From positions 1 to 64,000 of the forward strand of contig NZ_JEMF01000009.1 in assembly GCF_000591415.1 (NCBI RefSeq): a stretch of DNA of 64,000 nt, read 5' to 3'. Numbering within the stretch: the stretch's first letter is position 1; every line of letters starts with the position of its first letter. Of this stretch, positions 47,316 to 56,185 are shown in pieces. Both the position numbers and the translations under genes were made by a program. The notes under the pieces were generated by a model. It was not told the DNA's origin. It did no database searches and worked only from the letters and a program-made list of their open reading frames with translations. The stretch is from Cobetia crustatorum. Its GTDB lineage: Bacteria > Pseudomonadota > Gammaproteobacteria > Pseudomonadales > Halomonadaceae.

Positions 47316-48578
47316 TCAGATCGAGAACGGCGTCAGTTTCTTCTCGACCTTGGCTAGCGTGAGCTTGGCGACCGCCGGTAGTCCGTTGACGAAGGGCGGG
47401 AAATCTTCGCCCTGAATCAGCGGCGACAGGTACTGACGGCAGGCTTCAGTGATGTAGAAGCCATCGTCGCTGATGTAGTTCAGCGGCATGAACTTCTCAT
47501 GGTTGGCGATCTGCTCCAGCGGGGCTTCGATGATGTCCCACGCGTAGTCGTTACCCTCGCCGAGACGACGAATCGCCGGCATCACGGCATTCTTGCCCGC
47601 TAGCGCCATTTCCACGGCCGCGCGGCCAGTGGCGTAGGCTTGCTCGACATCGGTCTTGGAGGCGATATGGCGGGCGGCACGCTGCAGATAATCTGCGACG
47701 GCCCAGTGATACTTGTAACCCAGATCCTGCTTGACCATACCGGCTAGCGTCGGTGCAACGCCGCCCAGCTGGCGGTGACCGAAGGCATCAGTGTTGCCAG
47801 CATCCGCCAGGAAAGTGCCGTCTTCGTAGCGCGCACCTTCCGACACCACGACCACGCAGTAGCCGTACAGATTGACGCACTCATCGACGCGTGCCATGAA
47901 CTGCTTACGATGGAAGGCGACTTCCGGGAAGATGACGATGTGCGGTGGCTGGGTCGCATCTTCGCCCGCCAGTGCGCCAGCAGCAGCAATCCAGCCTGCG
48001 TGACGTCCCATGACTTCCAGGATGAATACCTTGGTGGAGGTGGCGCACATGGACGCGATATCGAGACCCGCTTCACGGGTGGAGGTGGCAATGTACTTGG
48101 CCACGCTACCGAAGCCCGGCGAGTTATCGGTGATCGGCAAGTCATTGTCCACGGTCTTGGGTACGTGGATGGCCTGGATCGGGTAACCCATTGTTTCCGC
48201 TAGCTGTGACACCTTCAGACAGGTGTCAGCGCTGTCGCCGCCACCGTTGTAGAAGAAGTAACGGATATCGTGGGCCTTGAACACCTCGATCAGACGCTCG
48301 TACTGGGTACGGTGATCTTCGATGCTCTTGAGCTTGTAGCGGCAGGAACCGAAGGCACCACCGGGTGTATGACGCAGAGCCGCGATGTTTTCGTCGCTTT
48401 CCTGGCTGACGTCAATCAGGTCTTCGGTCAGGGCACCGATAATGCCGTTGTGACCGGCGTAGAGCTTGCCGATTTTGTCACCGTTTTCACGGGCGGCTTC
48501 GATCACGCCACAGGCGCTGGCGTTGATGACTGCGGTAACGCCGCCAGACTGGGCGTAGAAGGCATTGTGCTGGGCCAT
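47316..48578 (-). CDS. 6-phosphofructokinase, probably PPi-dependent
   Basis: Phosphorylates fructose 6-phosphate in glycolysis. 420 aa. 'YAQSGGVTAVINASA' is the phosphate loop (S-G-G where ATP enzymes have G-G-D). 'FFYNGGGDSADTC' has Asp in the fourth place of G-G-x-D-S, a mark of PPi use (ATP enzymes have Gly), and 'PKTVDNDLPITDNSPGFGSVAKY' has the lysine also linked to PPi. 'VFILEVMGRHAGWIAA' completes the site. The third residue of the first motif, usually Asp, is Gly here. ATG 48578 begins the conserved region. PPi-type PFK fits a halomonad. Cofactor is inferred. Confidence 0.85.
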   Translation of the reverse strand: MAQHNAFYAQSGGVTAVINASACGVIEAARENGDKIGKLYAGHNGIIGALTEDLIDVSQESDENIAALRHTPGGAFGSCRYKLKSIEDHRTQYERLIEVFKAHDIRYFFYNGGGDSADTCLKVSQLAETMGYPIQAIHVPKTVDNDLPITDNSPGFGSVAKYIATSTREAGLDIASMCATSTKVFILEVMGRHAGWIAAAGALAGEDATQPPHIVIFPEVAFHRKQFMARVDECVNLYGYCVVVVSEGARYEDGTFLADAGNTDAFGHRQLGGVAPTLAGMVKQDLGYKYHWAVADYLQRAARHIASKTDVEQAYATGRAAVEMALAGKNAVMPAIRRLGEGNDYAWDIIEAPLEQIANHEKFMPLNYISDDGFYITEACRQYLSPLIQGEDFPPFVNGLPAVAKLTLAKVEKKLTPFSI

Positions 48579-48770
48579 GGGCTTCTCGTCTCTGCTTCCT
48601 TGTCGTGGGCTTGAGCGGGCTGACGCCTGCCGCGGCATCATATCCGAAACCCCTCGTTCCTGCACGACGCGGGAGCGCCACGACACTGTCGTTTTCTCCC
48701 GACAGTCCGCGCGCTACTCGCGGCCTGGCGGGCATGCTAGGCTGCTCGGGCTTCCGGATTGGAGAAACAG

Positions 48771-50212
48771 ATGCACCTTCACGTCATCGGTATTTGCGGT
48801 ACCTTCATGGGCTCGCTGGCACTCCTTGCCCGCGCTCGTGGCCATCGTGTGACCGGCAGCGATGCCAACGTCTATCCGCCCATGAGTACTCAGCTGGCTG
48901 AGGCCGGTATTACTCTGATGGAGGGGTATACGGCGGACAATCTTGCCCCCGCGCCTGATCTCGTGGTGGTGGGCAACGCTGTGTCCCGCGGCAACCCAGA
49001 GATTGAGGCGCTGCTTGAGCGTGGTCTGGCCTATACCTCAGGCCCGCAGTGGTTGTGTGATGAGGTGCTGACGGGGCGACCAGTGATCGCGATCGCGGGC
49101 ACTCATGGCAAGACCACCACTGCCACCATGACCGCCTGGATTCTGGAATGTGCCGGCCTCACTCCCGGCTACCTGATCGGCGGTGTGCCGCCGCAGCTGG
49201 GCGATTCGGCACGTATCGGCGATCCGACAGCACCTTTCGTGGTCGAGGCTGACGAGTACGACACGGCCTTCTTCGATAAGCGTTCCAAGTTTGTGCACTA
49301 TCGTCCGCGTATTGCCGTGCTCAATAATCTGGAATTTGATCACGCTGATATCTTTCCAGACCTCGCGGCCATCGAGCGTCAGTTCCACCATCTGGTGCGT
49401 ACCGTGCCGGCAGGTGGCAAGCTGGTTGTCGCAGCAGATGCAGTTGCGGGCGCCGAGGCGCTGGAGCGTGTGTTGGATCAAGGCTGCTGGACCCCGGTCA
49501 CACGCTTCAGCGATGAGAGCGGTATCGAGAATGTGGGTGGCGATTGGCGCTATCGCCTGATCAGTGCTGATGGCAGCCACTTCGCTCTGGCAGCACCGGC
49601 CCAGGTGGCAGGTGAGCAGGACCGTTTCGTCGAGTGCCAGTGGTCAATGCGCGGCCGTCATAACGTGGCCAATGCCTGTGCCGCTGTCGCAGCGGCAGTC
49701 GAGTGTGGGGTGAGTGTCGAGACGGCGCTTGAAGCACTGTCGCGTTTTGCGCCGCCCAAGCGCCGCCAAGAGCTGCGCGGTGAAGTGGCAGGCGTCAAGA
49801 TTATCGATGATTTCGCCCATCACCCGACGGCGATTGCGACCACGCTTGAGGCTTGGCGCCGGGCGTAGCGGCCGAAGGGCAGGGCGGGCGTCTGTGGGCG
49901 GTGATTGAGCCGCGCTCCAATACCATGAAGCTCGGTACGATGAAGGCACGCTTGCCGTCCTCGGTGACATCTGCTGACCGCGTCAGCTGGTTTGCGCCGC
50001 CAACACTGGGTTGGTCGTTGGATGCCACCGTCGCTGAATGCCGTGCGTTGGGGGTCGATACCGAGGTCGAGAGTGATCTTGAAGCGCTCATCCTTCGTAT
50101 TGCCAGTGAGGCACGTGCCGGCGATTGGGTGGTGGTAATGTCCAATGGCGGTTTCGGGGGTATTCATGAGCGGTTGTTGAGTGCATTGGCAGCGCGGGAA
50201 GGTGAGGAATGA
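48771..50212 (+). CDS. mpl: Murein tripeptide ligase Mpl, frame broken by a 1-nt loss
   Basis: Recycles cell wall by joining the tripeptide L-Ala-gamma-D-Glu-meso-Dap to UDP-MurNAc. '[31 protein letters not shown]' and '[19 protein letters not shown]' (ATP loop), '[39 protein letters not shown]' and '[18 protein letters not shown]' follow Mpl closely. In the G-run at 49861-49863 one G is missing; restoring it joins '[26 protein letters not shown]' and '[16 protein letters not shown]', ending at 50212, about 480 aa. ATG 48771 has GGAG six bases before it. The end overlaps ubiX by four bases. Confidence 0.93.
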
Positions 50213-50871
50213 TGGATAACGTTCAACAGACAGCTGAGGTGGGGCGTGCATTCAAATCAGCCGTGACCGTGGCGCTGACCGGTGCCTCTGGTGCCCAGTA
50301 CGGGCTGCGCCTGATCGAATGTCTGGTCGCGGCGGGTCACGAAGTGATGGTAATGGTCTCCAAGGCTGCCCACATGGTGATTGCTACCGAAACGGATGAA
50401 GAACTACCAGCACGTCCAGTGCGGCTTGCCGAGGTGCTGAGCGAGCGTTATGGCGCCAAATCTGGCCAGATTCGCTGTTTCGGACGCGAAGACTGGATGG
50501 CCCCCGTGGCCTCCGGTTCTGGTGCGCCAAGTGCGATGGTGGTGTGTCCGTGCTCCACCGGTTCACTGTCCTCGATTGCCTGTGGTGCTAGCAATAACCT
50601 GATCGAGCGCGCGGCGGATGTCGCGCTCAAGGAGCGACGCACACTGATTCTGGTGCCGCGCGAAACGCCTTTTTCGGCAATTCACCTCGAGCACATGCTG
50701 GCGCTGACACGCATGGGCGCGGTGATTTTGCCTGCCGCACCAGGCTTCTATCATCGTCCGCAATCCATTGATGACATGATCGACTTCATCGTCGCGCGCA
50801 TTCTCAACCAGCTAGGGATAGCGCACACGCTGATGCCGCGTTGGGGTGAGGGTCACATCGGTCGCGATTGA
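50209..50871 (+). CDS. ubiX: Flavin prenyltransferase UbiX
   Basis: Makes prenylated FMN for the UbiD decarboxylase of ubiquinone synthesis. 220 aa with '[19 protein letters not shown]' (FMN loop), '[63 protein letters not shown]' and '[27 protein letters not shown]', all typical. It starts in the mpl stop (AATGATGG), so ATG 50209 or 50212 are both possible; translation is coupled to mpl. Confidence 0.95.
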   Translation: MMDNVQQTAEVGRAFKSAVTVALTGASGAQYGLRLIECLVAAGHEVMVMVSKAAHMVIATETDEELPARPVRLAEVLSERYGAKSGQIRCFGREDWMAPVASGSGAPSAMVVCPCSTGSLSSIACGASNNLIERAADVALKERRTLILVPRETPFSAIHLEHMLALTRMGAVILPAAPGFYHRPQSIDDMIDFIVARILNQLGIAHTLMPRWGEGHIGRD

Positions 50872-50960
50872 GCCATGGATCGCACGCGTTGGTAGTCAAG
50901 AAGAATGGCGTCATCAGTGTCGATAGCGAAAACAGATTAAAAGCACACGGAGTGCAGAGA

Positions 50961-51590
50961 ATGTTGAACTGGTCATTGCTGTCGGTGTTCGTGCCGACTT
51001 TTTTTCTGGTCTCGCTGACGCCGGGCATGTGCATGACATTGGCGATGACGCTGGGCATGACGCAGGGCGTCAAGCGCACTCTATGGATGATGGTGGGTGA
51101 GCTGCTGGGAGTTGGGTTGGTGGCGGTATCAGCGGTGATTGGGGTTGCCACCATCATGCTGCGCTACCCGATGGTATTCTCGGCCTTCAAGCTGGCGGGT
51201 GGAGCCTATCTGGCATGGCTGGGTATCCAGATGTGGCGCTCGCGTGGGCGTCTGGCACTGGGCGCTGCAGGTGAGGCCAGTGCGGCACCGCGTGCCTCGC
51301 GGCGTGAACTGGCCACGCAAGGCTTCGTGACCGCGATTGCCAACCCCAAGGGCTGGGCCTTCTTCATCGCGCTACTTCCGCCGTTTCTGGACGCCAGTCT
51401 GCCGATGGCTCCGCAGTTGGTGGCGCTGGTCGGCATCATTCTGACGCTGGAATTCAGTTGTCTGATGCTTTACGCCGGTGGTGGTAGCGGATTGGCACGT
51501 TGGCTGGGTCGCGGGTCGCGTGTGCGACTGATGAATCGCGTCGCAGGTACCCTGATGATTGGCGTGGGCATCTGGCTCGCCACGGGATGA
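50961..51590 (+). CDS. LysE/RhtB family amino-acid exporter
   Basis: Inner-membrane exporter of about 209 aa with six hydrophobic spans. Family marks are 'LVSLTPGMCMTLAMTLGMTQGVKRTLWMMVGELLG' (the P-G-P-like start of the first loop), 'AFKLAGGAYLAWLGIQMWRS' and 'FVTAIANPKGWAFFIALLPPFLD' (N-P-K). I choose ATG 50961 with GGAG eight bases before; the open frame from 50868 is too polar to be part of the protein. Substrate unknown. Confidence 0.85.
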   Translation: MLNWSLLSVFVPTFFLVSLTPGMCMTLAMTLGMTQGVKRTLWMMVGELLGVGLVAVSAVIGVATIMLRYPMVFSAFKLAGGAYLAWLGIQMWRSRGRLALGAAGEASAAPRASRRELATQGFVTAIANPKGWAFFIALLPPFLDASLPMAPQLVALVGIILTLEFSCLMLYAGGGSGLARWLGRGSRVRLMNRVAGTLMIGVGIWLATG

Positions 51591-51612
51591 GCGCATGATT
51601 GCAATGTCGCCA

Positions 51613-51651
51613 GACACAGAAAGGCCCGCCAATGGCGGGCCTTTCTGTGTC
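51613..51651. terminator. Strong terminator between lysE-like and eamA-like genes
   Basis: 19-bp perfect stem GACACAGAAAGGCCCGCCA with its complement, shared by two convergent genes. Confidence 0.9.
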
Positions 51652-51662
51652 TATCAGCCTGG

Positions 51663-52541
51663 TCAATTGCGGCGTAATGTTTCCAGCGCCGCCGCCGCCA
51701 CGATGAAGCTGCCACCCACCAGCGTCATCCAGGTCGGTACTTCGCCGAGGATTAACCAAGCCAACAGCACGCCGTAGACAGGCTGCATGCAGCCAATCAT
51801 GCCGACGGTCTTGGCCTTGAGACCGCCGAGGGCAAAGGTCATCAATGCATGGGGTGTCGCAGTGAAGACGATCGCCAGTACCAGCATGGCGATACCGGTG
51901 CCTGGGCTTGAGTCCATGATGTCACCAGAAGCAAACGGCAAGGTGAGAACGACTACGCCAAGCGCCTGCAAACTCATCGACAGCACTGGATTGATGTGGC
52001 TCAAACGATAGCGCACCAACAGGTTGCGTATCGCGAACAGTAGCCCCGAGAATACGCCCCACAGCACTCCCGCCAGACTATCACTATCTACATTGCCGTT
52101 ACCGCCTGGTACCAGTAGCCATACGCCTACGCAGACCAGTGCAGCAGCAGCGAGATCGCGTGCTTTCAGGCGCGTGCCCTCGACCCAGGGTTCTAATAAC
52201 ACGATGAATATCGGATAAGTAAACAATGCCAGCATGCCGGTCGCTACCGATGATACTTGCATGGCATGGAAGTAGCTGACCCAGTGGACCGCCATCAGCA
52301 AGCCAGCCAGGCCGATCAGCGCCCAGTCCCGCCCACTCAAGCGCAGCGAAACATTCCACTTCAGGCGTGCAATCCACAATAGGAAGAGCCCCGCGAGCAG
52401 GCTGCGCCAGGTGGTGATATCGAGTGCTGATAGCGGCAGGCTTTTCGAGAATAGTGCGGTGCCGCCTAACAAGGCGATACCGAGATGAATCGCCATCAGG
52501 GCCTGTGGCTGATTGGCGGGAGGGGCTGCGGGACCGGGCAT
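51663..52541 (-). CDS. EamA/DMT family transporter
   Basis: 292 aa with ten hydrophobic spans in two EamA repeats: the first has 'LFSKSLPLSALDITTWRSLLAGLFLLW' and 'ALFTYPIFIVLLEPW', the second 'GVLWGVFSGLLFAIRNLLVRY' and 'GMIGCMQPVYGVLLAWLILGEVP' (the P-V-x-x-x-L-x-x-x-x-x-L-G-E mark). Metabolite export or uptake is possible; the substrate cannot be told. GAGGA lies five bases before ATG 52541. It is separated from the operon upstream by 54 bases and may be read through from it. Confidence 0.85.
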   Translation of the reverse strand: MPGPAAPPANQPQALMAIHLGIALLGGTALFSKSLPLSALDITTWRSLLAGLFLLWIARLKWNVSLRLSGRDWALIGLAGLLMAVHWVSYFHAMQVSSVATGMLALFTYPIFIVLLEPWVEGTRLKARDLAAAALVCVGVWLLVPGGNGNVDSDSLAGVLWGVFSGLLFAIRNLLVRYRLSHINPVLSMSLQALGVVVLTLPFASGDIMDSSPGTGIAMLVLAIVFTATPHALMTFALGGLKAKTVGMIGCMQPVYGVLLAWLILGEVPTWMTLVGGSFIVAAAALETLRRN

Positions 52542-52595
52542 GAGTATCCTCGTGATAAAGATCTTGTTATCGAAAGCTGGATGAGTTCGGGCTGG

Positions 52596-54056
52596 CTAAA
52601 GCGGTAGCCACAGGATTCGGGCCAGCAGCAGCAGCAGGCTGATAGCGCTTAGCCAGAGCACGGGGAGCGGTTGCGTAGCAGGTACTGGCGGCTGACGTAC
52701 GAAGGCCGGGTAGCTGATACGTACCAAGGCACAGACCAGTAAGCCCAGGCAGGCACCACCGAGGATATCGCTGAGGTAATGTACGCCGAGTGTGATGCGT
52801 GACAGGCCTATCAGGGTGCAGAGCGCAATTGCTCCCCAGTAAATCCAGCGACGTCTTGATGAAGGCTGTCGTTCAGCAATGAAGGCAGCAGCCAGGCCGA
52901 ATACGGCCACCGCGCCAGCCGTATGTGCACTTGGGAACGACATTGAACCTTCGAGAAAGGCTGGCGTGCCGGGTCTGGGGCGTTGAATCAAGTACTTGAG
53001 TACGGTGTTGGCGCACGCGATACCAACCCAGGCAGCTGTCAGGTGCAGCCAGGCAGCATGACGGCGTTTGAGCAGTAGCCATAACAACCACGGTGCGACC
53101 AGCGCTGCCATGCCGCTACCATCGCCCAGCTGAGACAGTATCAGGCTCACTTGATGCAGGAAGTTATTCGGTACTAGCGCATTGAGACTGATGGCCAGCG
53201 AAGCTGCTACGCGATCGATCCACCAGGGCTCAGGGTGTGCCAGTGCTGTCAGGCTCATGGCTGGCACACTGATGACGGCAAAGATCAGCAGTGCCATCGA
53301 GGCGAGCGGAAACTCGCCCTCAGGGTCAGGATGGCGCAGTTGCCACCATAGACGACGTCCCGATGAGGTCTTGCGCATCCGACATGCCAGCCAGTGGTAC
53401 AGGCGACCTTCACGACCCAACTGGCGGCGCAGGAAGGAAAAGGCAAAGGCGCATAGAATCAGTCCGCACGCGAACCCTATGAGTAGGCCGTTAGCTCCAT
53501 CAGGAAGCGTAAATAGTGACTGCCAAGTCTGACCTAGCAGGTAGCCCGGCAGCAGGTAGGCCGGTGACCATGCCAGCGCCGACAGGCCATTGACCAGAAA
53601 GAATTTCGCGGGTGGCATGTTCAGCATGCCAGCCACCAGCGGAATGATGGGCCGCACTGGGCCGACGAAACGCCCGAAGGCGATCGACCAGCTGCCGTGA
53701 CGATGAAAGAACTGCTGGCCGTGGTCCAGCCACTCTGGATGGCGTGAGAAAGGCCAGCGTCCGGGGAGCTGATCACGATAGCGGACACCCAGCCAAAAAC
53801 TGACACCATCGCCGATAATGGCGCCAAGCGCGCCCGATATCAGTAGCAATGGTAACGACAGTTCAAGATGACCGGCTAGCGATGCACCCGCGGTGAGGAT
53901 GACCACGCCAGGGACCAATAGCCCGATGATGGCGAGGGATTCAAGCAGGGAGACAAGGCCGATGATACTGATGAGTGCGATGGGATGATCGCTAAGCACT
54001 GCCATCAATGTGGTGGGGTCTAGCCAGTGGGTCAGTGTGGCAAGGGTGTTGCTCAT
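52596..54056 (-). CDS. DedA (SNARE-associated)-PAP2 phosphatase fusion
   Basis: 486 aa. Residues about 20-215 are a DedA-family domain ('LLVPGVVILTAGASLAG', 'GDGVSFWLGVRYRDQLPG', 'GRFVGPVRPIIPLVAGMLNM' at 128-147). Residues about 255-455 are a PAP2 phosphatase with all motifs: K-Y-L-I-Q-R-P-R-P (354-362), P-S-A-H (375-378) and S-R-I-T-L-G-V-H-Y-L-S-D (419-430). DedA proteins such as UptA return undecaprenyl phosphate across the membrane and many PAP2 enzymes dephosphorylate its diphosphate, so one chain could do both (inference). The start overlaps the upstream stop by four bases, making it third in a tight operon. Confidence 0.88.
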   Translation of the reverse strand: MSNTLATLTHWLDPTTLMAVLSDHPIALISIIGLVSLLESLAIIGLLVPGVVILTAGASLAGHLELSLPLLLISGALGAIIGDGVSFWLGVRYRDQLPGRWPFSRHPEWLDHGQQFFHRHGSWSIAFGRFVGPVRPIIPLVAGMLNMPPAKFFLVNGLSALAWSPAYLLPGYLLGQTWQSLFTLPDGANGLLIGFACGLILCAFAFSFLRRQLGREGRLYHWLACRMRKTSSGRRLWWQLRHPDPEGEFPLASMALLIFAVISVPAMSLTALAHPEPWWIDRVAASLAISLNALVPNNFLHQVSLILSQLGDGSGMAALVAPWLLWLLLKRRHAAWLHLTAAWVGIACANTVLKYLIQRPRPGTPAFLEGSMSFPSAHTAGAVAVFGLAAAFIAERQPSSRRRWIYWGAIALCTLIGLSRITLGVHYLSDILGGACLGLLVCALVRISYPAFVRQPPVPATQPLPVLWLSAISLLLLLARILWLPL

Positions 54057-55015
54057 TCATTGAGATCCATCAGGGCAAGCTGGGCAGCCAGCAGGCGTTG
54101 CTCGAGTTTTTGCGACGTGTCACTGGCCTTGTAAATCACTAGGCGGGCGCGGGCAATGATTGATCCGGTTTCCGGTTGAGTGGTCGCGGCGAGTGCTGCG
54201 GTCAGGCGTTCACGCATGATCAGGGCGCCGGCCTCACCGGTATTGGGTAGCATCAGCCACAAGGTGGCTTTATCGCTACGACACAACAAGTCTCCCAGAC
54301 GAGAGATGTCCTGCATGACTTCGCTTGCCGTGGATAGGCATTCGATGCGTCTGTCTTCGCCGAACTGTTCGCTGAGCATTTCCAGCTGGGGGAGATAGAT
54401 CACCAGAATACTCAATGGCTGGTCCAGCGCTCTGGCGCGTGCCGCCTCACTGGTCAGACGCTCCCGGCCGGTACTGGCATTGAACGCGTTGCACTCGGTT
54501 TCTTCGCTGGCAGTCAGCGTCATGAAGTCGGCTTGCAAACTATTGATGACGAAGGGTTGGCTGGCGACCAACAGTAAGCACAGATAACGTAACTCTTCCC
54601 CAAAGTTGTCATCCTGCTGCCCTAGCAACCATAACCATAATGGAGCTAGCACCAGATTGAGCAACATGGCCGGTGCGAGTGGCAGCAGCAGCAGCGTCAG
54701 AATGCAGGGCAGCCCCAGCCATAGCGATAGCCCCGGATAGGCCCCTGGTGCTTCCAGCGCCAGCATCAAATAGCTGGCAATCAGCGTGAGATAGGAGGGT
54801 AGGGGATTTTCGTCATCGAGGAGGTTGAGCCCAGTGGCAATGCCCATCAGGAGTGTTGATAACACTGGCGTTAGAATATGGTCGAAATCGCCGACAAGAT
54901 AACGCCACAGGGCATAGGTGGCGATCACTAACGTCGCCAGTAGCATGATCAATGTCTTGCGGTTGGCGAGTTGACGGTGATCGCGGGTATGAGTGAGAGC
55001 AGTAAGAAATGGCAT
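54053..55015 (-). CDS. Membrane protein with degenerate GGDEF-like domain
   Basis: 320 aa. About five spans fill residues 20-160; the cytoplasmic part follows the GGDEF fold in order: 'GRERLTSEAARARALDQPLSILVIYLPQLEMLSEQFGEDRRIECLSTASEVMQDISRLGDLLCRSDKATLWLMLPNTGEAGALIMRERL' is cut here into its parts, of which P-L-S-I-L-V-I-Y-L-P replaces the L-L-x-I-D-L-D metal strand, and R-S-D-K-A-T-L replaces R-x-G-G-D-E-F. Both catalytic sites are therefore gone, so it cannot make c-di-GMP; it may sense or scaffold. It overlaps both neighbours (one base upstream, four downstream). Family not otherwise recognised. Confidence 0.72.
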   Translation of the reverse strand: MPFLTALTHTRDHRQLANRKTLIMLLATLVIATYALWRYLVGDFDHILTPVLSTLLMGIATGLNLLDDENPLPSYLTLIASYLMLALEAPGAYPGLSLWLGLPCILTLLLLPLAPAMLLNLVLAPLWLWLLGQQDDNFGEELRYLCLLLVASQPFVINSLQADFMTLTASEETECNAFNASTGRERLTSEAARARALDQPLSILVIYLPQLEMLSEQFGEDRRIECLSTASEVMQDISRLGDLLCRSDKATLWLMLPNTGEAGALIMRERLTAALAATTQPETGSIIARARLVIYKASDTSQKLEQRLLAAQLALMDLNE

Positions 55016-55956
55016 CAGTCGTCAACCTCCCTATGCGAGGCGATATCCTGCGAGTCAGCGCGAGAGGACAGAGGGGACAATAGCGTGATCAGTTCGCTTT
55101 CTTGAGCCAGATTGAGACCAAGGTTGGTCAGATCAAGCGCATGTATATCGCCGTTGTTCAAGGGCTGAATGCGCGCACGTACCTGCATGGCGAGATGCTC
55201 TATCAGCTGGCGCCGTCTCAGGCTGGCCATGCGTTCAGCTCGCGTTACCAACAGTACCGCCAGGCAGCCGCCGTTGAGTATATAGCGGGTTTCATGCGCC
55301 ATCGCTGCGCTGTCCAGTGTGTTCATCAGGCGTCGACGGACGAGGCGGCCGGGCATGACAGGTGCCAACAGTATCAGCTCGATATGAATGCCTTCGCGAT
55401 CAGCACGCGCAATTTCTCGCGGTAGATCACGCATCAGCTGGTATTGTGACCAGATAGCCCGATTCGGGTCGCGGCGGCCGCGGCGCTCCAGTTGATGCCA
55501 GACGTGTTGCTGACGCCGTCCGCCAATGGCACCGAGCGCCATCAGGGTCGCAGTGATGCCGATACCAAGGCTTAGCCAGTCACTGCCCAGCGGCCTGAGG
55601 GCGTACCAGGTCGTGACAAGACCGATGGCTGCGCATGCGGGAGCTAACCAGCGTGGACGTGGGTACAGCAGCAGAACGGGGAAGCCCCACAGCCACATCA
55701 GGTGTTGTTCTGGCGCCAGCAGTATCAGCGCCGACATGATGAGCGCGACGCTGAGCATGACCAGTGTTCTGAACCAGCTGAGGGCAAATAGCTCGTGGGC
55801 CAGAGAGACAACCAACAGCATGGTGCCCCCCACGGCAAGCAGCAGTGCAGTGACCGTCAGGCCGAGGCTGATCTGGCGAGCTGCTTCCAGCAGCAGCAGC
55901 ACAGAGCCGAGCAGGCAGACGAACTGACTGATGCGGACTTTGAACTTGATCTCCAT
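55015..55956 (-). CDS. Membrane protein of unknown function, first gene of three-gene operon
   Basis: 313 aa, not recognised. Residues about 8-150 hold five or six hydrophobic spans, then an Arg-rich turn (G-G-R-R-Q-Q) leads into a soluble part of about 150 residues ('RRDPNRAIWSQYQLMRDLPREIARADREGIHIELILLAP' in outline), where a helix, an I-E-L-I-L-L strand and a later 'GGCLAVLLVTRAERMASLRRRQLIEHL' recall a very worn GGDEF fold, like its neighbour but weaker. It shares one base with the next gene (TGATG). The Shine-Dalgarno site before ATG 55956 is poor. The divergent proA gene lies 229 bases away. Confidence 0.6.
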   Translation of the reverse strand: MEIKFKVRISQFVCLLGSVLLLLEAARQISLGLTVTALLLAVGGTMLLVVSLAHELFALSWFRTLVMLSVALIMSALILLAPEQHLMWLWGFPVLLLYPRPRWLAPACAAIGLVTTWYALRPLGSDWLSLGIGITATLMALGAIGGRRQQHVWHQLERRGRRDPNRAIWSQYQLMRDLPREIARADREGIHIELILLAPVMPGRLVRRRLMNTLDSAAMAHETRYILNGGCLAVLLVTRAERMASLRRRQLIEHLAMQVRARIQPLNNGDIHALDLTNLGLNLAQESELITLLSPLSSRADSQDIASHREVDD

Positions 55957-56185
55957 GGTGTCTTATATTGGCACCTTTCCCGTGGATGGTATGAAGCTGG
56001 CCGTTTTCCTTGGCCGAGCAGTATTAGACAAGCAGTCTTGTGCAAATCAGTGGGCAGCATACCCCAAACGGCGAGTTTCCAAAGCGCCTGCGATCATCAG
56101 GGCACCTTTGACTCCTCCGCAAGCCGGATGATGATGGGTCAGTGGCTACCGATCGTGGACAACTCAAACAAGCGAGGCAAGGCAC

